From positions 3,162,001 through 3,226,000 of the forward strand of contig NC_135046.1 in NCBI RefSeq assembly GCF_051020975.1: a stretch of DNA of 64,000 nt, read 5' to 3'. The notes under the pieces are model-generated. The model was not told the origin of the DNA. It ran no database searches and was given only the letters and a program-made list of their open reading frames with translations. A program made the translations under genes and the position numbers. The stretch is from Osmia lignaria lignaria. Lineage: Eukaryota > Arthropoda > Insecta > Hymenoptera > Megachilidae. Positions 55,901-62,906 of this stretch are shown in pieces (positions within the stretch are counted from its first letter, which is position 1; each line of letters begins with the position of its first letter).

Positions 55901-58900
55901 ACGTTCCTAAGCGCGTTCACACCAGTGGCACCTGTTTTGGTGATTAAAATGTTGGGGAAATAAGTGACGAGTATTTGTTGCTTTCTTAGCGGGTTCGAAG
56001 TCGGCTGCCTCCTTTTGCGGGGGTAATTTCTGGTAGTACCACTTAGAATCCGCGATACTCGATCCACCGAACTCCACGACCGACTTTGCCGTGGATTAAC
56101 TTCTGTTTCAGTAACTTTGTCCTGAAAGTAGGCCTACTGTAAAGCATCCATTTTGATAATGAAGCTAGCTGCAAGATAGCCTTGGTAATATCGGATAGCC
56201 CTGTCAGATGATCAGTCGGTCGCTTCAATCCCTCAAGGGGGAGAACCACCCTGAAGCTTTGAAAATGATATATAGGTTACCCTAAGAACAATTTTTGAAA
56301 GGGAATGAAAAGCAGGAAAATTAAACGAAGCTTTATCGAATTATTAACGCGTTAAAATGCACTTCGTGGAGATTTTAGTAATTCAAACCATTAAAATTGC
56401 AATCGTTACCAATTTTTAACACCTGCATCGAAGCTGGGAAAGTATATCAGAATTTCCATTAATATTAATAATCGTTGAAATGGCGAACAGAGTGGTCTGT
56501 AAATTTAGAATGAAAGTATAAACTAAATAAAAGCAGTATTGAAACCTCCAGGGTGGTTAACTCTCCTGTTATGAATCATAAGCTTTCTCAATTTTCCACG
56601 GGAAATTCATCCCCAAATGCGGGAGACATTACGCAAACAATAATATTAGCTATTTCCAGTGAAATGGATACGAATTTCTCCCGGCATACGTATTTCTTGC
56701 AAAAATATTCCGCTACCGCGTTCGCTGCTCGACAAGTTGAAGGTTTAATGGCAGACACTTAGCGATTGCGAGAGGTTGACGCATCGGCGTAAAGTTTATT
56801 TTGGTAATGCGATAGGAGGAGCTGGTAGAGAAGCTGCCAGAAGCAGAGACGCTGTTAGGATGTTCTTTTTCGGAGTTACTCTTCGCTAGGTTTCACGCGG
56901 CTTTTGGCGCTAGTAAGTACGTGCCTCGCAATGAGATGAAAGCTGATACGTTAAAGGAAACAGATATTCTAGCGTTGCTAAGTTATAAGCGGGTTCCCTA
57001 ACTTTGGCAACGTTAAACCAGCATTCCCTTTCACGTATCGCAAGCGTATCTTGAATCAGTTCGAGTATTATCGAAGATTTTCGAATGTTAAAGGGTCGGC
57101 AATGTCTCGATGTATCAAATAGTATCATCAGGAATAGTGAACTTTCCAAACCCATTTCTCAGATCCCTCGGAGATAACTGAATCTTTATATGGACTAGTG
57201 ATTTATTGCTTAGAAAAAGAGTGGCCTGAAAGCTTCTTTGGAATTCAAATGGCGACCTCTTCGCGCTCGTAAGGGTGTTATTCGTGTCACCAAGATCTAT
57301 GTCGGAGTTCCTCCACTTCACCGACCTTCTGTGACCCATTCCTCAGGATTTCTCTATGAAACGCCTTAGACACTATTAATACTTTGTGAAAACTCTCTGG
57401 ACAAACTTTATTGCTTCCTCATACTACTATACCTTCTTCTCAATTCCTACGTAAAAAGAAAAAAAAGAAAACTCGTCAATTGCAAAATGTTATAAAATTT
57501 ATGAGACGCTTTTCCGATCGATCGATACGAAAAGGTTCTTATAGATTTTTGGATATTTAGGGCAATATCGCGAAGTGGAAAATCCGAGCTACCGTTCCTC
57601 AGAACTTCCAAGAAGGTTGCCTCGATTTGCCTCGTCCCACCTTTCACGTACGCCAACCTAGAAAAGTCATCGCTGACGTTTTCGTGACACGTTGAACGTA
57701 CCGCGATTATCCGAAGAAACTTTCCAAAAATTCCTATAAATTTCGTCTCGATATTCCCGACATTGTTCGTTCGATAATCAGCTTCATTTATTTACGCGAA
57801 GTTTTTTTCTTACTCAACCTGTGTCTTAATTGCTTTCCGTCCCGGACGCAATCGTCGTTTCATTACGTGACCGACGTCGGAAGGAGTTTGATTTGTAATA
57901 TCTCGACAGTGCCACATTAAGACTCCATTATTGGACTGTCAGGATGGATCTCGAGTTTAATCAATACTCTAGTCTGACTGGCGAGGCAATCGGGAGGGGA
58001 ACGAAGTTACTGCTCGATATGGCAAACAATATATAATCAATCGGGCCAGCGATCGTACGGTAATCATTGTTCTTCAACGTTTTTATCGAATGGCTGTTTG
58101 ATTCGTCGTTGATTGAACGTCGCTTGGGCTTCTTTGAGCTTGAAAACAACAGTGCTGGTCCAATTTCTCAATCTACAGACTGTTCGCAAACTTTTCAAGC
58201 GACTGAATAATAGAAAACATTAAAAATCTTATCGAGTCACATTTTTATACCTCCACGAAGAAAATTAATTTCCCTCGTCCTTGGAGAGCCGAGGCAGGTT
58301 CCTTTATGCCTTGGTATCCGTAAGAGGAGACGGGGCGAAAGTTTTTTAATTTTCGTGAAAGCCTCCTTTCGGCATCGAGCACGTTCAATCGAACATTGTT
58401 GTCCGTGGTCGACTCGGAAAGGTCCGATGGAAAAGCAACCTGATTACGTGAACGATATTCGGCGATATTTAATTATGCCCCCATCGAATGACCTGATTCT
58501 TCAAGCGGACCAGATACGGAGCGCGCAGCGAGGGTGTTATATCGAGCGGAGAAGGTTCGGTTCAGGTCGGGTCGGTTTCCATAAAAGCGTCGTATAGCAA
58601 GGAAGTCGAAGTTTGTCGCAAAGTTGATGCCCGGGCTTCTTCTTCTCCTCCTCTGTCTCTGCTTTATTTTCTCCGTTGGAAAGTTAGCTTTGAAAAGGGG
58701 CGTGCGCAGCCGCGACCCCACTTCACCTCGGCATCCGGTCCCTCGTTAACTTCGGATGTCCTCATTTACGCCTAATCGACTCGAATCGCTTGGCCACTGC
58801 TAAATTATCGAAATTAACACACCAAGAAACTTAATTCGTTCGTGTGCTGGTGTGAACGCGCGTGTAACACGTTTTCAGAGCAAGCACCGTGTCGGGAATT

Positions 58901-61900
58901 CGGTTTTCTTTTTCAAATTTTATTTAATGTTTGCAAAGGGTTGGACAGAAGTTGCTGAAAAATTTATTCAAGAAGAGTGTATTTGATTAAACTTCGAGAG
59001 TGTACTTGATTAAACTTTCGTTTTCAAACGAAGACCAGTCGCCTGGAGCTACTGTAACTTTTCGCTAAAGTTAACTCACCCTTTGAACTTTGCCGTTCCT
59101 TCGAGTGATCGCGTTCCCATCCGGGCCAGAGATTTAGCCAATCGCGTTTTTTTTTTTGCCCGCCGCGAACCGCTCGTTCGTACGTTCGATTTTTCGATTA
59201 CTTCGAGCCAGATTACCGCCACTCTGTTCATTCGTGAAAGTAGAAAGCTAATCCTTCTGATGGAAATAAGCTGGTTTCGATGACTCGTTCAAACATCGCC
59301 ATCTGTGGATGAGAACGAAATTGTTTTCCATTAAAAAGACATTTTCTGACACCAGAAATTTTTAATATAAAAAATCGTTATCATAATGCGTATTCTGCCA
59401 CGAAATAACGAGCATATTTCACCGAACAATCTCCATCGCGTTCCAGAACGATATCGATTATACGATTACTCTTGTCAGCCGTCAAGGAAAGGGGTTGGTT
59501 CGTGAACTCCTTTCGGCTAATAAAATGAAACCGTGTCTACGTACGATCGCGTGTAAAACTGGCGGTAACTGATATCGAATCGATGCGAAAAATCACGTGA
59601 CACCTTGTCACTCGTGAAAAGCCGTGGAGTCGTAAATACGTCGACTATACCATCGACCAAGGATGCACAAAATCCATCTAAGCGTTGTCGTTGCCTTTTG
59701 CTGGAAAGACGTGTGGCATGAGCACAACACGCAGAAGATGGTGGCAGGGGACAGCACGGTTGCCCTGGTGTCGCCTCTAAAACCGGCGACCTCCTACCAC
59801 TTTCGGGTGCTTGCCGCAAATCGCCTTGGAACATCAGCGCCAAGCGACATCCTTCATGTCAGTATCAAACATTTCAGCATGCCTCAATCAAAATGATCAT
59901 TAATGTCATGTATTCATCAGTTGATCGATTCAAATAAAATCTCATATTCTAACATTTTATTCTTCTGTTGCTCTCGGTCCTGGTTTCGAACAACAACAGG
60001 CTCAAACCGACGGTGAAATTCCCAGTGGACCACCGAGACATGTTATCGCCGAAGCCCTAGGACCACAGCAAGTGAAGGTCACCTGGCAACCACCAGATCG
60101 ATCCCTCTGGAATGGCGAACTCCTCGGATACACCATCAGCTACGCCAATCTCGGGTATCGTTATCCGCTTACGGCTGTTTAGAATAGTTTCCAGCACACT
60201 TCGTGATCGTAGAATTCAACGTTGAAGCTCGTCGAGGCTCTCGGATCTTCGCCGATTATCGCTGCGATTCTCGACAATGAGCCTCGCCGATCGGCCATCG
60301 AACGTTTCCGTTCCTTGGATAATCGTTTTCTTCCCGAACAGATGTTTACCGTTTCGAATTTTCAACTGCGACGATAATTTTGGAATTTCAAGATAGGATA
60401 AAAATTACCCTCTAAACTTTCGTTCGTCGATTAAAGTCCAGCCCGTAATTACCCGAAAAGCAATCATTTTTCGAGTTATTTAAATTAGATTAATCGCCAA
60501 GTTTTCGTGCAACGCGAGACGAACGAATACTTGGAGGTCTGGTTGGAATTCTCTGGATTCTTGTCTTTAATTCGCGGAAGAATCTCGTCGGGTTCGTTAC
60601 CGGGGACGCTTGAAATGCACCGGTTCAGCCACCGTGAGCTTCCGGGAAGAATATTTCCTTTTTTCGTCAATGGGAATCGGGAAGTTTCATATCGACGCGA
60701 TAGCGGTATCGAGAGAAGTTCAAGGAATCAGAAGACCATTTTTCGCTCCAGTTTCCACGGGAAGGCTTTAACTATCGTCGAGTTCCGCGCGTTCCTTCTC
60801 GCGCTTTATCTTTCCGCCTCGAGAAACATCGAACGTGGCTTTATTTCAGAGGGAATGATCAATCGGTGAACATCACCAGAGTGGGAATCACCGGGAACGG
60901 GGATGGTTCGTACGATTATAGGCTAACCAGCCTCCGGAAGTACACCCAGTACAGCATCGTAGTGAAGGCGTTCAATAATAAAGGAGACGGACCAGGATCT
61001 GACCCGGTGATGGTGCAGACGCTCGAAGATGGTGAGTAACGTCTTATAACATTTACTTTTCTTTCTATTTATCAATCTTTAAGCTTCGAATTGATGTACC
61101 ATAAGTGCTATTTTATGATACTTTCCTCTCATGAAATCGTATCAGGCTTTATACGGTTCGAAACCGTAATTAAAAACCACAGATAGTAGAGGATATCGTG
61201 TATCTGGGAATATATGCTGGTAATATAATAATTCTAGGTACGAAAATAAGTGGAAAAACGTGGAATAACATTTGCTCGTGGTGTTTCCTTTTCAAGGGAA
61301 TCGATGTTGAAACATTGGTGCGGTGGGCGTATGTACGTTTAATTAGAGTTCTATTTAACGAATCGCGTTACAAGGTATTGAGATTTCATATTTATTATTT
61401 TCGATGGCTACGAGTACGCGATTCTGCTTGAAAAATTGTTGAAAACGTTATTTATAACAAATAAAATTCATTAATTACTAAGCGCGCGTATCAAACAAAT
61501 TTTCAGAATATGTTTCATTAAAATTTCATATTTTTTCATTATTCCCTGCTGGAGAATCGTTTCTTTTAAACTTGTACTATCAGTTACATGATATTCTGTG
61601 CACGACAATCAAATTCACTTTACGTAATTTCAAACACTGCTAATTTATTTGAGAAGGTTGCATACCTTATTAAATGTATAACTTTCATACAGGTATCAGT
61701 ATGAAAGATAGTATGTTACGAAGACTTCTTAAAGGAACATTTAGAGTTACTTTATTACAACATAATGTCTTCATTCTCTTCTTTCCCGTGCACCACTCTA
61801 ATAAATTAAAATGTTTCTGTCATTTTGAGCCCCGCGAAAGCTTCTTACGCAGCACGAAGGGTTCGGTGTAATAGGGGTCAGAGTCGAAAATTCAGGATCC

Positions 61901-62906
61901 TTTTTTAAATGGACCGTCATACATTTTCTACTTCAACAAGCTGTAATAAAAGATAATTGGAGGCCGGCAGTTTCTGGATTAATATATAGCGCGGCGTTAC
62001 ACGTCCTCCGGCGCTGATGAGACCAGCTACAATGCCGCGAAACGGTGAAATTAATTTCCGTGGCGGCAGTTTACACCGGGAAAACCGTAATAACACGGAA
62101 GGATGCGGAAAAATTTGCATATACCGTACGACTCGTAAGGCGAGGCTCATTAACTTACGACTCTCTCTCTCTTTCTCGTTTTTTTTTTTTTTTTTTTTCA
62201 CTCGAATGACCTGTTGTTCTAACTTGTTGAGTTCGCCCCGACGAACCATCTCTGCCAGGATAAAAACGCGAAATCCCATTTAAAGCGATTAAGTTCATCG
62301 CGCTCGACTCGATGCTTCGTGAAAGATACTTTCTCGCGCGATGTTTTCCTTGCTATTTCAAGAAAGATTTCTACGGATTACTTCGCGCTTCTTCCTCAAA
62401 GTGACAGAAACAATTTCTAATATTAATTTAGTATTTTTCAAACGTTGACAATTTCAAAGGTTCGATGTACCTCGCGACGTCTGGCTCAAATATTGTAATA
62501 CGTGGAATATTTTCATTTCGTAATTCGTAAACGCAGAATATCAGGATTATTTTCGCAAGAAGGTGCTTCCTAACAAACTGGCGATACAATTTTGACGCAG
62601 TTCCAAGCGCTCCGCCGCAGAACGTAGCCTGTGCCGCGTTAACCGGCCAGAACATCCAGGTGACCTGGAAACCACCGCCTTCCGACAAAGTTCACGGGGT
62701 CGTGCAGGGCTACAAGTTGCTGTACGAGGCAGCCAGCGCCGTTCTGGAACAGCACGAGGGCAGGGAGACGAAAATCAGCCATGCACTAAGCACCGTGCTG
62801 CATGGGCTCAGCCCGTACACCAATTACACGGTACAGGTGCTCGCGTACACCAGAGCTGGCGAGGGTGTCACCAGCAGCCCGGTATCCTGCACCACCGAAG
62901 AAACTG
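4660..62906 (+). CDS. Dscam2: Dscam2-like cell adhesion receptor, partial (Ig1-Ig9, FNIII 1-3), 19 exons
   Basis: Spliced gene on the plus strand. Members of this family are single-pass neuronal receptors whose Ig1-Ig8 region mediates isoform-specific homophilic binding for self-avoidance and tiling. The exons, read in order and in compatible codon phase, give nine Ig domains each with the Cys...Trp...Tyr-x-Cys pattern, then FNIII modules. Ig2 and Ig3 are each split over two exons, as in insect Dscam genes. Two homologous Ig7 exons occupy the same position, which points to Dscam2 (honeybee AbsCAM) rather than Dscam1. Most introns are phase 1, so modules are symmetric. The signal peptide exon and everything C-terminal of FNIII 3 are not in the window. 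Family assignment is firm; the paralog rests on the two-exon Ig7 layout. Dscam3 or Dscam4 are less likely alternatives. Confidence 0.88.
4981..11624 (+). other. Dscam2: Intron 1 (GC-AG), 6.6 kb
   Basis: Starts with GCACGT and ends TGTGTTTTAG. It holds no recognised exon; the 5680-6273 open frame lacks an ATG start and any domain. It contains a CT repeat near 6379-6396 and a G run near 7048. No second copy of the Ig2 half-exon was found. Confidence 0.8.
11625..11786 (+). CDS. Dscam2: Exon E2: Dscam2 Ig2, N-terminal half
   Basis: 162 nt, phase 1 to phase 1. It encodes VNQRYDPEVQCPGGFLGNN, then LMRCNVPSFVRDHVTITSW. This corresponds to the half-domain encoded by the variable exon 4 array of Dscam1, but only one copy exists here. 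It provides the first Ig2 cysteine (MRCNVPS) and the core Trp. The acceptor follows TTTTAG and the donor is the strong GAG|GTAAGT. Joining to E3 restores Gly-Asp-Gly-Lys-Tyr. The extra cysteine in VQCPGG is not part of the canonical pair. Confidence 0.92.
11787..13529 (+). other. Dscam2: Intron 2, 1.7 kb
   Basis: GTAAGT to TTCGCAG. It is AT-rich. The 11885-12300 part has the look of repeat-derived DNA (CTCTTAAGGGGGG start), but I found no inverted ends or coding remnant to name it. Confidence 0.8.
13530..13679 (+). CDS. Dscam2: Exon E3: Dscam2 Ig2, C-terminal half
   Basis: 150 nt, phase 1 to phase 1. It begins DGKYHMLSSGELMILNITRE and continues YRCRTHHRLTQETVVSSN, the standard Dscam Ig2 C-terminal half, equivalent to constant exon 5 of Dscam1. 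It carries the second Ig2 cysteine (YRCRTHH) and a sequon NIT. The acceptor is TGTTCGCAG and the donor CTG|GTAAGT. Confidence 0.93.
18103..18293. mobile_element. 191-bp MITE with long terminal inverted repeats and TA duplication
   Basis: Arms of about 48 nt at 18103-18151 and 18247-18293 are inverted copies of each other. The outer end is CAGGGTGATCCTCTCGCAGC on the left; the right end differs by one base, and an inner 2-nt indel separates the arms. Each end abuts TA, consistent with a Tc1/mariner-type target-site duplication. The 95-nt centre has no coding capacity, so this is a non-autonomous element. The near identity of the arms suggests fairly recent insertion. Confidence 0.85.
18301..18475. 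other. GC-rich patch of unknown origin
   Basis: This stretch directly after the MITE is clearly richer in G and C than the surrounding intron (for example GGGACCAAGGGCCCCAGCGG). An open frame runs across it, but the product has no recognisable domain. It could be a retroelement remnant or a diverged conserved element. I do not recognise it. Confidence 0.3.
19787..19904 (+). CDS. Dscam2: Exon E4: Dscam2 Ig3, N-terminal half
   Basis: 118 nt, enters in phase 1 and leaves in phase 2. It encodes EIRSTMPPMINEKVVYMSAR, then DTIVIPCVAYGNPTPTN. It is the counterpart of the Dscam1 exon 6 array, here in a single copy. It carries the first Ig3 cysteine (IPCVAYG). The acceptor CTGCTTGCAG is followed by a second AG two bases on, but only the first keeps the frame. 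The donor is ACAG|GTAAGG. The split Arg codon AG|G is completed by E5. Confidence 0.92.
19905..25888 (+). other. Dscam2: Intron 4, 6.0 kb
   Basis: GTAAGG to CGTCACAG. No exon was recognised. It is AT-rich at 20160-20800 and pyrimidine-rich near 23570-23900. The 24839-25442 portion is more GC-rich, is open in several frames and contains interleaved inverted repeats (25304-25374), but it has no Ig-like sequence. Confidence 0.78.
25889..26132 (+). CDS. Dscam2: Exon E5: Dscam2 Ig3 C-terminal half and start of Ig4
   Basis: 244 nt, phase 2 to phase 0. The first codon (Arg) is shared with E4, followed by WYYNRNQREEPIED and then RDGSLIIQGVQEGDAGSYMC, ending Ig3. The stretch APLSVHVQPSIQTVDLGKAA begins Ig4. 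The core Trp of Ig3 is at the junction and the second cysteine is in YMCTASN. The acceptor is CGTCACAG and the donor TTTG|GTAATT. It corresponds to exon 7 of Dscam1. Confidence 0.92.
26133..27283 (+). other. Dscam2: Intron 5, 1.15 kb
   Basis: GTAATT to GCTTTTCAG. It is strongly AT-rich in its first two thirds, which is largely made of two direct copies of a roughly 240-bp unit (26302-26779). Confidence 0.85.
26302..26779. repeat. Tandem duplication, two copies of about 240 bp
   Basis: Unit 1 (26302-26546) and unit 2 (26547-26779) start with TCTGCTAAT and match over their full length with scattered substitutions. Unit 2 lacks a short block after CCACCAT that is present in unit 1 (around 26431-26446). 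The copies abut directly. Neither has coding potential, and the origin (segmental slip or tandem element) is unknown. Confidence 0.88.
27284..27488 (+). CDS. Dscam2: Exon E6: Dscam2 Ig4, main part
   Basis: 205 nt, phase 0 to phase 1. It reads TCSASGFPQAALYWLKDGQP, continues through IRAVSRERISVMSVAREDRG, and ends YQCFVRNEYEMAQGIAELRL. Both Ig4 cysteines (TCSASG and YQCFVRN) and the core Trp lie here, while the A-strand lies in E5. The acceptor is CTGCTTTTCAG and the donor GGCG|GTGAGT. Confidence 0.92.
27489..33912 (+). other. Dscam2: Intron 6, 6.4 kb
   Basis: GTGAGT to TTAACAG. No exon, RNA gene or clear element was recognised. There is a short ATATAT tract near 28627. Open frames are short and unsupported on either strand. 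Confidence 0.8.
33913..34209 (+). CDS. Dscam2: Exon E7: Dscam2 Ig5
   Basis: 297 nt, phase 1 to phase 1, one complete Ig domain. It starts EIAPQLVYRFIEQTMQTGPS. The cysteines are in LKCSAAGNPTPQISW and YECIASSRAGEA, 56 residues apart, the usual spacing for this family. A sequon NIS is present. The acceptor is TGTTAACAG and the donor TACG|GTGAGT. Confidence 0.93.
34210..34589 (+). other. Dscam2: Intron 7, 380 bp
   Basis: Short intron, GTGAGT to CAATCACAG, in the compact Ig5-Ig6 block. Nothing else was noted. Confidence 0.88.
34590..34700 (+). CDS. Dscam2: Exon E8: Dscam2 Ig6, N-terminal part
   Basis: 111 nt, phase 1 to phase 1. It encodes GLPYVRPMSTVSAVAGKQFH, then IKCPVAGYPIESIIWEKG. This motif, with Cys and Trp, is highly typical of Dscam Ig6. 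The acceptor is CAATCACAG and the donor AAAAG|GTGAGT. Confidence 0.93.
34701..35124 (+). other. Dscam2: Intron 8, 424 bp
   Basis: Short intron, GTGAGT to TTTGTCACCAG, inside Ig6. AT-rich, with no other feature. Confidence 0.88.
35125..35283 (+). CDS. Dscam2: Exon E9: Dscam2 Ig6, C-terminal part
   Basis: 159 nt, phase 1 to phase 1. It reads DGVRLPTNMRQRVANGSLYI, then YTCIARNKHNFTSQRSVEVR, the second half of Ig6 with its second cysteine and two sequons (NGS, NFT). The exon ends Val-Leu plus the G that opens the first codon (Val-Pro-Pro) of either Ig7 exon. The donor is CTAG|GTGAGT. Confidence 0.93.
37122..37210. repeat. Simple GT-rich then CTAT-rich repeat
   Basis: A purine-GT block (GGGGGTGTGTACGTGTGGGT) is followed by irregular CTATCTCTAT repeats. 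It lies in intron 9 and is probably polymorphic. Confidence 0.6.
38039..38330 (-). mobile_element. 292-bp MITE with 28-bp perfect inverted repeats and TA duplication
   Basis: The ends at 38039-38066 and 38303-38330 are perfect inverted copies starting CTGTGCAGAGATGGAAAG, each bordered by TA. The centre is non-coding. Internal blocks match, in reverse orientation, the degenerate copy at 733-990, so this is a dispersed family. The TA duplication suggests mobilisation by a Tc1/mariner-type transposase. The intact ends suggest it is the younger copy. Confidence 0.88.
38873..38894. repeat. Poly-A run
   Basis: A run of more than 20 A residues within intron 9. No retroposed gene or target duplication was recognised beside it. 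Confidence 0.7.
39822..39911. promoter_or_regulatory. Inverted repeat upstream of Ig7A acceptor, possible splice-regulatory hairpin
   Basis: CGATGCTGTCAGAT (39822-39835) is a perfect 14-nt inverted match to ATCTGACAGCATCG (39898-39911), with a 62-nt loop. It ends 193 nt before the Ig7A exon. The stem contains TGCT and AGCA, and the sense strand TGCT is a YGCY-type motif bound by Muscleblind. In Drosophila, Muscleblind controls the Dscam2 Ig7 choice. The structure is seen; its function is inferred. Confidence 0.4.
40105..40515 (+). CDS. Dscam2: Exon E10A: Dscam2 alternative Ig7A
   Basis: 411 nt (137 codons), phase 1 to phase 1. It starts VPPKITPFSFARDLNVGDRT. Cysteines are at exon residues 24 (VQCVVVTG) and 119 (YTCRVAN), and the Trp is in FTWLKDN. 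It is homologous to E10B throughout the framework, so the two are alternative versions of Ig7. Cysteine spacing is 95 residues against 56 in Ig5 of the same gene, because residues about 47-92 form a Ser/Pro/Gly/Lys-rich insert (for example KGPKRGPKADGQGEQSPRK). Splice sites are strong: TATTGTTCTTTCAG and AACG|GTAAAC. Isoform use cannot be told from sequence. Confidence 0.9.
40516..44516 (+). other. Dscam2: Intron between alternative Ig7 exons, 4.0 kb
   Basis: GTAAAC to TTTATAG. It carries AT microsatellites (41926-41965 and around 42450-42464) and a small perfect hairpin (44422-44438) 79 nt before Ig7B. No further Ig7-like exon was found between A and B. Confidence 0.82.
41926..41965. repeat. 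TA-rich microsatellite
   Basis: Alternating TA tract interrupted by TGTATC units, in the intron between the two Ig7 exons. A second short TA tract follows near 42450. Confidence 0.75.
44517..44918 (+). CDS. Dscam2: Exon E10B: Dscam2 alternative Ig7B with serine run
   Basis: 402 nt (134 codons), phase 1 to phase 1, interchangeable with E10A. It starts VPPRISPFYFENGVTEGMRT. Cysteines are at exon residues 24 (LMCTTSQG) and 116 (YTCQISN), and the Trp is in ITWLMDD. Residues 58-76 are 19 consecutive serines, in the same interdomain-loop position as the Ig7A insert. There are three sequons (NIT, NVS, NYT). The acceptor TCACGTTTATAG has a poor pyrimidine tract. The donor, fixed by phase, is the weak GCTG|GTTGGT; the nearby GT at 44923 would shift the frame. 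Both features suit a regulated exon. Confidence 0.9.
44687..44743 (+). repeat. Coding trinucleotide repeat, 19 Ser codons
   Basis: Nineteen serine codons in a row (TCA, TCC, TCG and AGC; mainly TCG), preceded by Ser-Ala-Ser-Ala. Codon impurity suggests it is not a very recent expansion, yet runs of four TCG could still vary in length. Confidence 0.97.
48174..48352. mobile_element. 179-bp foldback (MITE-like) element
   Basis: Two arms of about 60 nt (about 48174-48233 and 48291-48352) are inverted copies with a few mismatches. They share GGTATATAACCTAAATTGAC and its complement. The 57-nt spacer is non-coding. No clear target-site duplication was found, so it could be a MITE of unknown superfamily or a local inverted duplication. 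As RNA it would form a long stable hairpin. Confidence 0.75.
50013..50037. repeat. CT microsatellite
   Basis: Perfect run of CT dinucleotides ending in CGCTCTTTC, in intron 10. Confidence 0.85.
52340..52459 (+). CDS. Dscam2: Exon E11: Dscam2 Ig8, N-terminal part
   Basis: 120 nt, phase 1 to phase 1. It encodes VPPRWTVEPIDQNAVVGHGV, then SIACQAEGFPIPTVTWKQSI. VPPRW and GFPxPxVTWK are classical Dscam Ig8 features, and the first cysteine is in ACQAEG. The acceptor is TATTTTTAG and the donor ATTG|GTAAGT. Confidence 0.93.
52460..53631 (+). other. Dscam2: Intron 11, 1.2 kb
   Basis: GTAAGT to ACATTCAG. No other feature was recognised. Confidence 0.85.
53632..53811 (+). CDS. Dscam2: Exon E12: Dscam2 Ig8, C-terminal part
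   Basis: 180 nt, phase 1 to phase 1. It begins GDTPGDYRELGYSGTEGAGV, then NGSLAIPRVSRDHAGFYLCQ, ending KLIRLTVH. GDTPGxY after the WKQSI of E11 is the expected Ig8 continuation. The second cysteine is in YLCQASNGIG. One sequon NGS. The acceptor is CATTCAG and the donor CACG|GTAAAA. Confidence 0.92.
53812..54343 (+). other. Dscam2: Intron 12, 532 bp
   Basis: GTAAAA to GGTGAAACAG. The acceptor has a purine-rich approach, and a more downstream AG (54353-54354) would give the wrong phase. Confidence 0.82.
54344..54491 (+). CDS. Dscam2: Exon E13: Dscam2 Ig9, N-terminal part
   Basis: 148 nt, phase 1 to phase 2. It encodes AGPQVSVKTRQESVRRGESV, then TLRCEAEGDAPLDLSWRARD, ending DPNYDVR. RRGE followed by LxCEAxG is typical of Dscam Ig9. 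The first cysteine is in LRCEAEG. The start was chosen by phase, because the later AG would enter in phase 0. The donor TTAG|GTTTGT is weak. The Arg codon AG|G is shared with E14. Confidence 0.88.
54492..55163 (+). other. Dscam2: Intron 13, 672 bp
   Basis: GTTTGT to TTTAATCAG. AT-rich, with nothing else recognised. Confidence 0.85.
55164..55462 (+). CDS. Dscam2: Exon E14: Dscam2 Ig9 C-terminal part and FNIII 1 start
   Basis: 299 nt, phase 2 to phase 1. YTIDNQKVSGRVISELRIIQ and YTCVATNAYDRAKAIINLLV close Ig9. EPPNFPRNLRVAEQGSRSLL and NSPITNYIVQYKEAQ start the first FNIII module with its conserved W in LLLAWSSP. The acceptor is CTTTAATCAG. The donor is read as GCAGG|GTAGGC to keep phase 1 into E15. 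The Ig9-FNIII 1 boundary lies inside one exon, as is usual for Dscams. Confidence 0.9.
55463..59708 (+). other. Dscam2: Intron 14, 4.2 kb
   Basis: GTAGGC to GCTGGAAAG. The open frame continuing E14 to 55848 is read-through and has no FNIII features. No element was clearly recognised; the 56000-56270 part looks compositionally different from its surroundings but could not be assigned. Confidence 0.8.
59709..59857 (+). CDS. Dscam2: Exon E15: Dscam2 FNIII 1, C-terminal part
   Basis: 149 nt, phase 1 to phase 0. It reads DVWHEHNTQKMVAGDSTVAL, then LKPATSYHFRVLAANRLGTS, ending APSDILH. LxPATxYxxRVxAxNxxG is the hallmark of the FNIII E-F strands. The acceptor TTGCTGGAAAG is weak next to the core but has an upstream pyrimidine stretch. 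The donor CAT|GTCAGT was chosen because it alone leaves phase 0, as E16 requires. Confidence 0.86.
59858..59999 (+). other. Dscam2: Intron 15, 142 bp
   Basis: The shortest intron in the window, GTCAGT to CAACAACAG. Confidence 0.82.
60000..60154 (+). CDS. Dscam2: Exon E16: Dscam2 FNIII 2, N-terminal part
   Basis: 155 nt, phase 0 to phase 2. It encodes AQTDGEIPSGPPRHVIAEAL, then QQVKVTWQPPDRSLWNGELL and GYTISYANLG. PSGPP opens each Dscam FNIII linker, and VxVTWQPP with NGELLGY are FNIII B-C strand motifs. The acceptor is CAACAACAG and the donor TCGG|GTATCG. Confidence 0.91.
60155..60849 (+). other. Dscam2: Intron 16, 695 bp
   Basis: GTATCG to GCTTTATTTCAG. The 60507-60869 open frame across it is a chance frame in another phase from E17. 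Confidence 0.85.
60850..61031 (+). CDS. Dscam2: Exon E17: Dscam2 FNIII 2, C-terminal part
   Basis: 182 nt, phase 2 to phase 1. It reads GNDQSVNITRVGITGNGDGS, then YRLTSLRKYTQYSIVVKAFN and NKGDGPGSDPVMVQTLED. LxxYTxYxIxVxAFNxxGxGPxS is the standard FNIII ending. One sequon NIT. The acceptor is TTATTTCAG and the donor GATG|GTGAGT. Confidence 0.92.
61032..62600 (+). other. Dscam2: Intron 17, 1.6 kb
   Basis: GTGAGT to TTTTGACGCAG. It contains a CT run followed by about 20 T (62162-62199). No exon was seen. Confidence 0.85.
62162..62199. repeat. CT and poly-T tract
   Basis: A CT dinucleotide run passes into an uninterrupted T homopolymer within intron 17. Confidence 0.85.
62601..62906 (+). CDS. 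Dscam2: Exon E18: Dscam2 FNIII 3
   Basis: 306 nt, phase 1 to phase 1, one whole FNIII module. It starts VPSAPPQNVACAALTGQNIQ, continues VTWKPPPSDKVHGVVQGYKL, and ends with GLSPYTNYTVQVLAYTRAGE and CTTEET. This is the last exon visible; the transcript should continue with FNIII 4 beyond the window. The acceptor is TTTTGACGCAG and the donor ACTG|GTAAAC. Confidence 0.92.
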